Below are positions 21,466 through 33,588 of a DNA stretch of 64,000 nt, piece after piece. The stretch comes from Haberlea rhodopensis (taxonomy: Eukaryota; Streptophyta; Magnoliopsida; Lamiales; Gesneriaceae), in the NCBI GenBank assembly GCA_907163345.1, contig CAJQUN010000043.1, positions 4,949,001 to 5,013,000 on the forward strand. Direction: 5' to 3'. The position numbers and the translations under genes were made by a program. Each line of letters begins with the position of its first letter. The first letter of the stretch is position 1. The notes beneath the pieces were generated by a model. That model did not search any database. It was given only the letters and a program-made list of their open reading frames with translations, and was not told where the DNA came from.

Positions 21466-21685
21466 TCTCGCGATCGATCGCTGTGGAGCCCCGATCGATC
21501 GCGAGGTCCAGCAGCCGAGAATACCAAATTCTGGTGCCAGGCGATCGATCGCTGATTTTGAGGCGATTGATCGCTCGCCTTACAGATCGATCGCCTCATC
21601 ATGGCGATCGATCGCCAAACGCTAGATTTGTCCACTGCCTGTGCGCGATCGATCGCTCCGTTTTGGGCGATCGATCGCCGCGACC
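21466..21685 (-). repeat. CGATCGATCG cluster in B 3' LTR
   Basis: About eight palindromes, one or two of them mutated, spaced 10-60 bases apart. On the minus strand one pair is followed by CGAGATGCCAGAA, echoing the GGCAGAA tail seen in the other families. Confidence 0.88.
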
Positions 21686-22440
21686 TGTAACATGAAAATC
21701 GCCATTTTTCAACCTTAAACCTTCCCAAACCATTCCAACTCAAATACCATCCCAACAACAATATCAAAACACCCAAAAACCTTCAACATACACATTAAAC
21801 ATCCCAAAAATCCAACATCCAACCCAAAATAATATCAACCCAAAACAACCCATTTCAAAATCATTCAAAACTATAACAAACGCAAACCAAACACAATAAA
21901 AACATTAAGGAGGTGTCCATACCTCTTGGGGACTCCAAAACTCACACTAAATCCCACAAATCAAGTTTTTGGAAGGATTTCTCTTCCACTCTTTGCCCAA
22001 AAACGAAAATGCGGAGGGAAGGGTTTGTGAGAAGTGATTTTGGGGAAAAATAGAAAGAGTGATGGGTTTTTGTGGGGTTGGGGGTGTTAGTGGGTTATTA
22101 GGGGATTAATTAAAATGGCATACCCACAACTATCAGGTTTTATAAAAATACCCCAATATGGTATTTTAAAAGCATTACACCAAAAAAATTCAACAAAATC
22201 CCAATTAAATACATTATTCACCAGATAATCACAAAGCATCCCATTTAAATCATTATAACCCCCAATTACACATCATGTATACATGCACCCTGAAATGCTT
22301 TACCGGGTCACTCCTACCATGTGACTAAGCATTTCACCAAGATAATTAATTCCAACATTTAATTTAATTATCACCTTTAAATGATCACATAGATATAATT
22401 AATGCCCATATTGAAATTAATTATTTCGGGGATATCACAA

Positions 22441-22476
22441 TACTCCCCTACTTATAAGATTTCTACCTCGAAATCG
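22441..22476 (-). other. Polypurine tract and hairpin of element B
   Basis: On the minus strand GATTTCGAGGTAGAAATC (an inverted repeat) is followed by AAGTAGGGGAG and then the LTR start TGTGATATCC. Confidence 0.8.
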
Positions 22477-22509
22477 CATGCACTTACCCAAATCGAAGCT
22501 GAACATAAA

Positions 22510-24235
22510 TCACATACCAGAAAATAGCTCCGGGTAGTGCTGCATCATATGCCACTCCGTCTCCCACGTGGCCTCCTCGACACCCCTGCGATCCCACTGA
22601 ACCTTGACCATCGGTATCACTTTGTTCCGAAGCCTGCGATCAGCCCTATCCAAAATCGTGACTTGTCTTTCCTCATAGGATACATCAGAATCCAACTGAA
22701 CTTCAGAAGGCTGCAATACATGCGACGGATCCGGCTCATACTTCCGCAGCATAGATACATGAAACACATCGTGAATACCAGATAACGACGGTGGCAGTGC
22801 CAAACGGTAAGCCAAGGTACCGATGCGCTGTAAAATCTCATACGGTCCCACATACCTCGGAGACAATTTACCACGCATACCAAACCGAACCACACCCCAG
22901 AAAGGTGAAATCTTCAAAAAGACTCTGTGTCCCAACTGAAACTCCAACGGTCTCCGCCGTTTATTCGCATAGGCTGCCTGCCTGTCCTGAGCTGCCTTCA
23001 TTTTCTGACGGATAACCTTCACCTTATCCTCCATCTCTCGAATCAGTTTGGGTCCTCCTACCGCTTTACTGGTCAAGTCCTCCCAGTGCAATGGTGACCT
23101 GCAACGTCTACCATACAACGCCTCAAACGGTGCCATCTGAATACTCGCCTGATAGCTGTTGTTGTATGAGAATTCTACCAAAGCCAAAGAATCTTGCCAT
23201 GAGGCGTCAAACTCCAACACACAAGCTCGTAGCATGTCCTCAAGCGTCTGTATAGTACGCTCAGTCTGACCGTCCGTCTGGGGATGATATGCCGTGCTCA
23301 ATATCACCTCAGTACCCAATGCTGACTGAAGACCTCCCCAGAAATGAGATGTAAACCGCGGGTCTCTGTCCGACACAATAGATACTGGAATTCCATGTAG
23401 TCTCAGTATGTCCCGGACATACAGCTGAGCCATCCTCAAGTATGTGTACGTCATACTATAGGGAATGAAGTGAGTTACCTTCGTCAGTCTGTCGATGATC
23501 ACCCAAATAGCAACCCCAAGTAGTCCTCGGCAAGTGGGTCACAAAGTCCATAGATATGTGCTCCCACTTCCACTCCGGTATCTCTAAGCTCCTTAGTTCG
23601 CCCCCGGGTCTCTACCTCTCTGCCTTAACCTGTTGACAGATCAAACACCTCTTGACAAAAGTGATCACATCACGCTTCATCCGCTTCCACCAGAACTGAT
23701 CACATAAGTCTCTATACATCTCCCTCCTGGGTGGATGCTAAATCGGCTACTATGAGCCCAATCCAAGATCCCTTTACGCAACTTCGGCGTACATGGAACT
23801 ACCCATTGGTTACCAAGTCTCAAAGAACCGTCCTCAGCCACTCTGAACTTTGATGGATGTCCCTGAAGTGCTAATGATGACCATCTCTGAACCTCATCAT
23901 CTGTCCTTTGAGCTCTCCTGATATTCTCATAGATATCTGGCTCAGCCAATAAGGTTGATACCCAAATCGGCAATGCGTCCACATCGAAGTCATAGCCCAG
24001 ATGGCAACAAGAAGTCATCATAGCTGACAAATGCATGACATCCACAGTAGTACTCTTCACCTTCCAACTCAAGGCGTCTGCTGTCAAGTTCGCTTTTCCG
24101 GGATAGTACTCTATCTCACAGTCATAGTCCTTGAGTAGATCCATCCATATCCTCTGACGATATTCAATTCCGCCTGAGTGAATAGGAATTTCAGGCTCTT
24201 ATGATCCGTGTATATGGTAAAGGACGTACCATACA
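22510..24235 (-). pseudogene. Chromovirus B RNase H end, integrase and chromodomain-like tail, broken
   Basis: Minus-strand continuation of B pol after element C. The RNase H end (YGTSFTIYTDHKSLKF) starts at the C insertion site. It is followed by a frameshift near 24157, the HHCC region (HSSRFSIHPGG) with another frameshift near 23730, and a third near 23515. From 23502 to 22510 a clean frame covers the integrase core (IVSDRDPRFTSHFWGG, YHPQTDGQTERTIQTLED), GPYEILQRIGTLAYRL and the chromodomain-like EEATWETEWH, ending FSGM. This is the best preserved integrase C-terminus in the window. Confidence 0.93.
24231..24235. repeat. Target site duplication of element C, left copy (ATACA)
   Basis: ATACA is repeated at 33589-33593. 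Removing C restores the RNase H reading RHYLYGTSF. Confidence 0.94.
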
Positions 24236-25364
24236 TGTGATATCCCCGAAATGATTATGTGGGTAATCATACATTAAAGGTTGTTAATTGTGAGCCTATG
24301 TGCTAAAGGCGTATTTTATGTGGGAGTGATTTATTTATTTTGATGATGTGGTTTAGGGAGCATGTTAGGTGTTTTAATTATTGTGTTGATGTGATAAAAT
24401 AATAAAATATCAAGGAGAGATATTTTTATACATCGTATGAAATACCGGGACACAATTAAACACCACAAAACCACCCTACATGCAACCACCCCACCCCTAC
24501 TTGGTTGAACCCACGCCCCTCCCCTGTTTCTGGAAAGCAGAATTGACTAAGTATGCTACTTTGGACTTAGATATTTTCATATTGTCTCCTCCAAAAAGCT
24601 TCCTTCTTTTCTCTTCCTTTTGTCTGCAACTTGGACGGTTTCTAGGAAGAAAGTGATCGGATTTCGTTCATCCCTTCATATAGAAATTCGAAGAGCAAAA
24701 GTGGTGAGGAGTCACATGTTCTTCCCAGTTTTTAAATTCCTAAGCATGCTTGTTCTTTGTAGCAGATTTGGCATGCTAGTTTAGGGTTTAAAGAAATATT
24801 GTTATGAGTACTTTTATGTGATCTTTATGAGGCTCTCTGTATTTTTCCTTGAGCATGTTACATGTTTTATGTAGAGGATTAAAGCATGTGAAGTTTAGTG
24901 TTCGAAAATCTGGGTAAGGAATATGCCCTGTTTTTCTGGAAAATTATGGTTTGGGAGTGATTTTGAGGAGGTGATATCATGCACGTTAGCTTAGGTTTTT
25001 GGTAAACCTTTGATGTGAAAATATGCATGGTAGTTTTGTGAAGCCCTTGGCATGTTTGTTCGAGCATGCTTTATGTTATATGTGGTAGATATTATAGCAT
25101 GAAGTGAAGTACTCAAAAAAATCTGGAAATTTATATGTTGCCCTGTTTCCGGAAAAGTTGGTTGAGTACTTATGTAAATGGTTGACGTTTATGCATGTGG
25201 GCTTAAGTTTGAGGTGCAAATTTTGTATGAATACACTCGGGGAAGTGTATTGTAATTTCTAGCATAATTGTTCAAACATGTGGTGTATGTTATATGCTAG
25301 ATCGAAGGGTATGAATATAGGTGTTCGAGAATTCTGGGTTGGTATTTCTCGAACAGGGCATCTC

Positions 25365-25470
25365 GATCGATCGACATTTCTTCTCGATCGATCGAGCGAG
25401 GCAGAATCTTGGTTCTGATTTTAGGCGTCTTCTCGATCGATCGGGAAGAGGGGCCGATCGATCGAGAGAC
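25365..25470 (+). repeat. CGATCGATCG cluster in C 5' LTR
   Basis: Two pairs of palindromes, each pair ending in GCGAGGCAGAA or GAGACCCAGAA. The same cluster is in the 3' LTR at 32436-32550. Confidence 0.88.
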
Positions 25471-25839
25471 CCAGAATGTTGAAAAATATAAATTATATTT
25501 TGTTAAAGTTTTGATATTGGATTGTAATGAGGTGCCTAATATTGTGTTGTGTGGCTATGTAGAACCATCCCAGGTGCCATCACAACCGAGGAGATAAAGT
25601 TGATTGACTCCTCTATCTTTTGGAAAGGTACGTAAGCGACGTACGGGCATCCCAACGGTAACATGTACTTATGTTTGTCTGTGTGACACATGATGAATGC
25701 AATGTGATGCATTAAGGTTATGATACATGTTATTATGCATTGTGTTGCATATTATGCATTGTTGTTGCATATTGTGATGTGGAATAAAGTGGTGTATTCC
25801 ACGAGTCAGGGCGATCACAGTTAAGGTTTTAATGCTTAT

Positions 25840-25980
25840 GCTTTACCGCTGAAAATGTGGAGCGGGAGGGGGGAGGCTCGCTTGCACATGGAGGCGAGGT
25901 ATACCATACTGAGCGAGGAAGAGATACCGCTAGTATGGAGAAACGAGTATGCGATACCGCTTGTTTTGAGGTTATGAAAG
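25840..25980 (+). repeat. Hairpin segment in C 5' LTR
   Basis: Successive inverted repeats: CCGCT/AGCGG, CTCGC/GCGAG, then TACT-AGCG/CGCT-AGTA. The stretch around 25855-25905 is nearly identical to LARD2 53645-53695 on the opposite strand. The 3' LTR copy is at 32917-33055. Confidence 0.75.
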
Positions 25981-26515
25981 CATTAAAATAACTGATGATG
26001 ACTGACTCAAGAAAAGGAGGAAATGTCATGACATTCATTTGTAAAACCATACATTCATATAATGTGTTTTATTATGAATTATGGTACAGAGACAACCAAT
26101 GGGCGTTATAAATGCAGGAAATACAGGAAGTGCTTGTGTTTAGGATTGTGCATTTATGCCTTACTTTCATATTATGTTGAATATGAATTGTTTTATGCTC
26201 ACGTTTTGGGGGGTTGTCTTTGTAGGTGCTTTTGTTGACGAGAACCAGGGTCGGGGCTGAAATGCTGAGCTGTAAGGAGTGCTACAGGATTAGCATGTTA
26301 GAGAAAATTTTTGTATAGCTTCTACTGAGTAGAGTAAGACTATAATGTAGTGCCTTTGTAGGAATTATGTTATTCCTTTTTGAAACATTTTGGTACTGTA
26401 ATCTCTAAAGCTCAGGTTAATCAACACGATACGTTACTCTGATATATTCACATGAATGTTTAGTTCTCTAAATTGCACCTTAGAACTTGATGTGATAACG
26501 GGGTCTCACATTTAG

Positions 26516-26527
26516 TGGTATCAGAGC
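26516..26527 (+). other. Primer binding site of element C (initiator Met tRNA)
   Basis: TGGTATCAGAGC lies five bases after the 5' LTR end. Confidence 0.93.
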
Positions 26528-26729
26528 AGTGGTTAGATAACCAGGGAAGAGTGAAGGGTAGCCTTTAGAGACAAGTTGGCTAGGTATTCATTGTTGAGCA
26601 TGTTATGCATGTGATGCATATTGTTGTATAAGTGTTATACTAGCATGCTTTTGAATATGATACTCTTGTTATCTAACGGCTTATATTATGAACTGCTTTC
26701 GGTATTGTTGTTAACAATTGTGTTGCAGC

Positions 26730-29700
26730 ATGGAGGCTGTTAACCCGGAGAACCCCAATGAGGAGGTAGGGGATATGGACAGTAGGAATGCCAGTATCGC
26801 TCAGCTGAATCCTTTACCACCACCTGCTATGGGCATGGAGCCCAGTGTACAGATGTTACTGCCAGGGGAGCTCAGTTTGAAGCAGTTTCTGAGTTTCCAT
26901 CCGCCTATGTTTGAGGGAATTGAGTCTGGTGAAGTAGCTGAGGAGTGGTTGGAGCGTATAGAGCAGATAATTGTGACTGCACCCTGTGCACGCACGACAT
27001 GGCTGAGGTTAGCTGAGTTTCAGATGGCTAAGAAGCCTGCTATGTGGTGGAAGACCACCGTGATGGAGCTGAGAGCTCTAGGTATGGCAGTTGACTGGAC
27101 TGTATTCCGGACCCGGTTCCTTAACCGGTATTTCTCTGCAGCTGCCAGACAATTAAAAGAGGATGAGTTCAACAGTTTGAAGCAGGGTAGCATGTCAGTG
27201 TCGGACTATGCTATGCAGTATTCCTCACTGCTGAGGTATGTACCTCATATTGCTGTCAGCAGCCATGCGAAGATGAGGAACTTTCTGAAGGGATTGAGGC
27301 CAGAACTATTTGATAGAGTTATCTCCAACAACCCCAGTTCATTTGATGACGCCCTGACACGGGCAGAGTTAGCGGAGATTGCGGTGGACGCGTACAAGGA
27401 TGTTGTACCCCCTTCTGTACCACCACAGAGGCCTGCTGCTGATAGTCTGAGGCCACGAGGGGATCAGTTCAAGGCTCGTGGGGCCTCATCATCTTCCAAA
27501 TTTAGCGGGAAGAAGTCTCAGGGTCAGAAACAGAACAATAAGGGACCCACACAGGGGAGCAAGACAGTGGGAAACAAGTGTAGCAACTGAGGAGGATGGC
27601 ACTTGTCACGGGACTGTCAGGGCTGCTATATCTGTGGCAAGGTGGGCCACTTTGCTCGAGGTTGCCCCAATCGGGCAGGTCAGACAAATTCAGGGCCGAA
27701 TAGGACGAGGTTTGATGCTGGGAGGGCACCACAGAGACAGCAGTTTGCACCACGACCACAGGGAGGTCAGACGGCAGGACCGCCACAGGGACAGGTGTAT
27801 GCACTGACCAGGGAGCAGGCTGAGGCAGCCCCAGAGGAGGTTATTGCTGGTACGTGACATTTATTTATGTACCCTGCACTTATATTGATAGATACAGGTG
27901 CTTCCCATTCTTTTGTATCTACTGCTTTTGTGGAGGGAAACCGTTTGTGCTCGTCTCTGTTACCCACGCTTCTTATGGTCTCGACACCCACGAGGAAGCA
28001 TGTGATTGCGGATCGGCTATTGTCTGATTGCCTCATTTATTTTGAGGGCAATGATCTGAGGGCCGATCTGATTCAGTTAGAGATGGCAGACTTTGACTGC
28101 ATTATCGGCATTGACGTGTTGAGCAGATACCGAGCTGTGGTAGACTGCCGGCAGAGGATTGTCCGTTTTCTGTCTGATCAGGGGTTCCAGTGGACCTTTT
28201 ATGGGGACGGCTCTCGTCCAAAGATTCCGGTAATATCAGCGATTAAGATGTCGCGGTTATTGGAGCGTGGCCACACAGGTTACATCATTTATGCTGTGGA
28301 TGTATCTGAGGAAAAGGAAGTGAGAGCCGAGGACATTCCGGTTGTGGCGGAGTTCATTGATGTGTTCCCAGATGAGATTCCAGGATTTCCGCCTGTCAGG
28401 GATGTGGAGTTTGCTATAGAGCTGCTGCCAGGGACATCGGCCATTTCTCGTGCCCCTTACAGGATGGCACCGGCAGAGCTGAGGGAACTGAAGGTACAGT
28501 TACAGGAGCTCCTCGACAAGGGATACATCCGTCCTATTGTATCGCCTTGGTGTGCGCCAGTCTTGTTCGTGAAAAAGAAGGATGGATCAATGCGTCTGTG
28601 CATTGACTATAGGCAATTGAACAAGGCTACAGTGAAGAACATATATCCACTTCCGAGGATTGATGATCTGTTCGACCGGCTTCAGGGTACAGAGGTGTAC
28701 TCCAAGATAGACTTGACATCAGGCTATCACCAGGTGCGGGTTAGAGCTGGTGATGTCCAAAAGACGGCTTTTAGAACTCGGTATGGGCACTATGAGTTCT
28801 TGGTGATGCCATTCGGGGTGACGAATGCCCCTGCTACATTTATGAGCCTGATGAACAGAGTATTTCAGGAGTACCTCGATCATTTTGTGATCGTGTTCAT
28901 TGATGACATCCTGGTCTATTCAAGGAATGAAGAGGATCATACCGATCATCTGAGGATAGTTCTCCAGATCCTCAGAGATCATCAGTTGTACGCCAAACTC
29001 AGCAAGTGTGAGTTTTGGCTGAGCAGTGTAGCCTTCTTAGGCCATATCATATCACGAGAGGGGATATCAGTAGACCCGAGGAAGATAGAGGCAGTTATGG
29101 ATTGGTCTGCCCCTACTTCAGTCAGTGAGATTCGAAGTTTTCTTGGTCTGGCTGGCTATTATCGACATTTCATCGAGGGTTTTTCAAGGATCGCCAAGCC
29201 ACTTACACAGCTGACTCAGAAGGGAGTCTCATTTTGTTGGTCAGATGCTTGTGAGCAGAGTTTCAGGGAATTGAAGCACAGACTGACTACTGCACCAGTT
29301 CTAGTGATTCCCAAGGAGAACAAAGGATTTGTTCTTTATACCGACGCATCGCTACAGGGATTAGGGTGCGTACTGATGCAGGACAGACATGTGGTGGCTT
29401 ATGCTTCGAGACAGTTGAAGCCACACGAGACGAGGTATCCAGTCCATGATCTGGAGTTGGCAGCTATAGTGTTCGCCTTGAAGATATGGCGACACTATTT
29501 ATACGGTACCTCATTTACCATCTTCACTGATCACAAGAGCCTGAAGTTCTTGTTTACACAGGCTGAACTGAACATGAGGCAGAGGAGATGGATGGACCTG
29601 CTGAAGGATTATGATTGTGAAATCCTATACCATCCCGGGAAAGCAAATTTGACAGCCGACGCTTTGAGTCGGAAGGTGAGGAGCACAACAGAGGATGCTA

Positions 29701-31274
29701 TGTCTCTATCAGCTATGTTTGGCTCCTACTGCCATTTGGGTTTTGATTATGATGTATCTTCTTCACCAGTACAGGTTTTGACCTTGCTAGCTGAGCCTGT
29801 TATATATGATCACATCAGGAAGGCTCAGGAGACCGATGTAGAGATTCAGAGATGGATGTTAGTGGTTCATTCAGGTCAGCCGTCGAGATTCAGAGTGGCT
29901 GAGGACGGTTCTCTGAGACTTGGCGACAGATGGGTGGTTCCAGATACACATGAGTTGCGTCAGGGTTTATTACAGCGAGCTCATTGCAGCAGGATGAGTG
30001 TCCACCCAGGAGGGAAGAAGATGTATAAGGATTTACGCAGCCAGTTCTGGTGGAGGCGTATGAAACAAGATGTCACCTCATTTGTCAAGCGCTGTTTGAT
30101 TTGTCAGCAGGTGAAGGCTGAGAGGCAGAGGCCTGGAGGTGAACTAAAGAGTTTGGAGATACCAGAGTGGAAGTGGCAGCACGTGTCTATGGATTTTGTG
30201 ACCCACTTACCGAGGACTGTTTCGGGTTTTGATGCCATCTGGGTAGTCGTGGATAGACTGACGAAAGTGGCTCACTTCATTCCCTATTGTATGACATATA
30301 CGCACTTGAGGATGGCACAGTTATATGTCAGAGATGTGGTGAGACTGCACGGGATCCCTGTTTCGATAGTGTCCGATCGAGATCCACGGTTCACATCTCA
30401 CTTCTAGGAGGGTCTGCAGACAGCTCTAGGTACAGAGTTGAGGCTGAGCACAGCCTATCACCCTCAGACGGACGGACAGACCGAGCGTACGATACAGACG
30501 CTCGAGGATATGTTGAGAGCTTGTGTGCTAGAGTTCGACATATCATGGCAGGACTAGATAGCCTTAGTGGAATTCTCTTACAACAACAGCTACCAGGCAA
30601 GTATACAGATGGCTCCTTTCGAGGCCCTCTATGGTAGGCGTTGTAGGTCACCCTTGTGTTGGGATGACGTGGACCGTAAGTCGGTTGGAGGACCAGAGTT
30701 GGTTCAGGAAATGGAAGAGAAAGTTAAGGTTATCAAAGGAAAGATGAAGGCAGCTCAGGACAGGCAGGCAACATATGCCAATCAGCGGCGTAGGCCGTTG
30801 GAGTTTCAGTTAGGCGACAGAGTTTTTCTGAAGATCTCACCTTTCAGAGGCGTAGTACGGTTTGGGATGCGAGGAAAGTTATCCCCGAGGTATGTAGGGC
30901 CGTATGAGATCTTACAGCGTGTGGGTACTCTGGCGTACCGTTTGGCTCTACCGCCTTCTCTGTCGGGTACACACGACGTATTTCATGTGTCTATGCTGAG
31001 GAAGTATGAGCCGGATCCTTCACATGTGTTGCAGTCTTCAGAGGTACAGATTGAGTCCGATGTTTCTTATGTGGAGCGGCCTATCAGGATTTTGGATAGG
31101 GCAGACCGCAGACTTCGGAACAAGGTTATACCTATGATCAAGGTTCAGTGGGATCGTAGGGGTGTCGAGGAGGCCACGTGGGAGACAGAGCGACACATGG
31201 TGCAACACTATCCAGAGCTGTTTTCTGGTATGCTTTTATGTATTGTTTTACTTCATGTTGGTAAGCATGTTTGA
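26730..31274 (+). pseudogene. Chromovirus C gag-pol, single frame with four stops
   Basis: The start ATG is placed at 26730, one base after TTGCAGC, as in A2 and B. One frame of about 1514 codons reads gag, zinc knuckles (first broken by TGA at 27588; second CYICGKVGHFARGC), protease DTGAS (about residue 387), RT FVKKKDG (612) and FIDD (722), RNase H YTDAS (870), integrase HHCC (about 1083-1125), core with SDRDPRF and TDGQTER, and the chromodomain-like tail EEATWETE (about 1480). Stops: TGA 27588, TGA 27855 (just before the protease), TAG 30405 (a TGG position) and TAG 30555. No frameshift is apparent, so four base changes account for all breaks. The domain order, RT before integrase, is that of Ty3/gypsy. 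Confidence 0.95.
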
Positions 31275-31277
31275 TTT

Positions 31278-31305
31278 CGGGGACGAAATCTTATAAGTAG
31301 GGGAG
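31278..31305 (+). other. Hairpin and polypurine tract of element C
   Basis: ATTTCGGGGACGAAAT is followed by AAGTAGGGGAG just upstream of the 3' LTR. Confidence 0.82.
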
Positions 31306-31308
31306 TAT

Positions 31309-33588
31309 TGTGATATCCCCGAAATGATTATGTGGGTAATCATACAATTAAAGGTTGTTAATTGTGAGCCTATGTGCTAAAGGCGTATTTTATGTGGGAG
31401 TGATTTATTTATTTTGATGATGTGGTTTAGGGAGCATGTTAGGTGTTTTAATTATTGTGTTGATGTGATAAAATAATAAAATATCAAGGAGAGATATTTT
31501 TATACATCGTATGAAATACCGGGACACAATTAAACACCACAAAACCACCATGCATGCAACCACCCCACACCCACTTGGTTGAACCCACGCCCCTCCCCTG
31601 TTTCTGGAAAGCAGAATTGACTAAGTATGCTACTTTGGACTTAGATATTTTCATATTGTCTCCTCCAAAAAGCTTCCTTCTTTTCTCTTCCTTTTGTCTG
31701 CAACTTGGACGGTTTCTAGGAAGAAAGTGATCGGATTTCGTTCATCCCTTCATATAGAAATTCGAAGAGCAAAAGTGGTGAGGAGTCACATGTTCTTCCC
31801 AGTTTTTAAATTCCTAAGCATGCTTGTTCTTTGTAGCAGATTTGGCATGCTAGTTTAGGGTTTAAAGAAATATTGTTATGAGTACTTTTATGTGATGTTT
31901 ATGAGGCTCTCTGTATTTTTCCTTGAGCATGTTACATGTTTTATGTAGAGGATTAAAGCATGTGAAGTTTAGTGTTCAAAAATCTGGGTAAGGAATATGC
32001 CCTGTTTTTCTGGAAAATTATGGTTTGGGAGTGATTTTGAGGAGGTGATATCATGCACGGTAGCTTAGGTTTTTGGTAAACCTTTGATGTGAAAATATGC
32101 ATGGTAGTTTTGTGAAGCCCTTGGCATGTTTGTTCGAGCATGCTTTATGTTATATGTGGTAGATATTATAGCATGAAGTGAAGTACTCAAAAAAATCTGG
32201 AAATTTATATGTTGCCCTGTTTCCGGAAAAGTTGGTTGAGTACTTATGTAAATGGTTGACGTTTATGCATGTGGGCTTAAGTTTGAGGTGCAAATTTTGT
32301 ATGAATACACTCGGGGAAGTGTATTGTAATTTCTAGCATAATTGTTCAAACATGTGGTGTATGTTATATGCTAGATCGAAGGGTATGAATATAGGTGTTC
32401 GAGAATTCTGGGTTGGTATTTCTCGAACAGGGCATCTCGATCGATCGACATTTCTTCTCGATCGATCGAGCGAGGCAGAATCTTGGTTCTGATTTTAGGC
32501 GTCTTCTCGATCGATCGGGAAGAGGGGCCGATCGATCGAGAGACCCAGAATGTTGAAAAATATAAATTGTTATATTTTGTTAAAGTTTTGATATTGGATT
32601 GTAATGAGGTGCTTAATATTGTGTTGTGTGGCTATGTAGAACCATCCCAGGTGCCATCACAACCGAGGAGATAAAGTTGATTGACTCCTCTATCTTTTGG
32701 AAAGGTACATAAGTGACGTACGGGCATCCCAACGGTAACATGTACTTATGTTTGTCTGTGTGACACATGATGAATGCAATGTGATGCATTAAGGTTATGA
32801 TACATGTTATTATGCATTGTGTTGCATATTATGCATTGTTGTTGCATATTGTGATGTGGAATAAAGTGGTGTATTCCACGAGTCAGGGCGATCACAGTTA
32901 AGGTTTTAATGCTTATGCTTTACCGCTGAAAATGTGGAGCGGGAGGGGGGAGGCTCGCTTGCACATGGAGGCGAGGTATACCATACTGAGCGAGGAAGAG
33001 ATACCGCTAGTATGGAGAAGCGAGTATGCGATACCGCTTGTTTTGAGGTTATGAAAGCATTAAAATAACTGATGATGACTGACTCAAGAAAAGGAGGAAA
33101 TGTCATGACATTCATTTGTAAAACCATACATTCATATAATGTGTTTTATTATGAATTATGGTACAGGGACAACCAATGGGCGTTATAAATGCAGGATATA
33201 CAGGAAGTGCTTGTGTTTAGGATTGTGCATTTATGCCTTACTTTCATATTATGTTGAATATGAATTGTTTTATGCTCACGTTTTGGGGGGTTGTCTTTGT
33301 AGGTGCTTTTGTTGACGAGAACCAGGGTCGGGGTTGAAATGCTGAGCTGTAAGGAGTGCTACAGGATTAGCATGTTAGAGAAAATTTTTGTATAGCTTCT
33401 ACTGAGTAGAGTAAGACTATAATGTAGTGCCTTTGTAGGAATTATGTTATTCCTTTTTGAAACATTTTGGTACTGTAATCTCTAAAGCTCAGGTTAATCA
33501 ACACGATACGTTACTCTGATATATTCACATGAATGTTTAGTTCTCTAAATTGCACCTTAGTAACTTGATGTGATAACGGGGTCTCACA
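31309..33588 (+). repeat. Chromovirus C 3' LTR (2280 bp)
   Basis: Near copy of 24236-26510, with a few short indels such as the extra TTG near 32569. It is followed by the ATACA duplication. Confidence 0.95.

Larger units (their letters stand above)
20360..22439 (-). repeat. Chromovirus B 3' LTR (2080 bp)
   Basis: On the plus strand it runs TGTAAGGACC...GATATCACA. It contains an AGCGA/CCGCT hairpin region (about 20880-21080), a GTACG stem-loop near 21290-21310 and CGATCGATCG palindromes (21468-21680). Open frames through the palindrome zone are artefacts. Confidence 0.94.
24236..26510 (+). repeat. Chromovirus C 5' LTR (2275 bp)
   Basis: It runs TGTGATATCCCCGAAATG to GGGGTCTCACA. The core promoter block near 24423-24455 is shared with A. 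It holds four CGATCGATCG palindromes (25366-25468), a GTACGT stem-loop near 25628-25645, and CCGCT/AGCGG and CTCGC/GCGAG hairpins (25845-25975). Confidence 0.95.
24236..33588 (+). mobile_element. Chromovirus C (Tekay/Del-type), structurally complete
   Basis: 5' LTR 24236-26510, primer site 26516-26527, gag-pol 26730-31274, polypurine tract, 3' LTR 31309-33588, TSD ATACA. All structural parts are present and no large deletion is seen, but gag-pol has four in-frame stops. The LTRs differ by eye at roughly fifteen substitutions and a few small indels, so it is among the younger insertions. Confidence 0.96.

Noticed and set aside
21342..21776. Open frames with DRSIDRS-like peptides (also 14446-14673, 37570-37959, 38833-39360, 62691-62975)
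   Set aside because: They come from translating CGATCGATCG palindromes, which are open in several frames on both strands.
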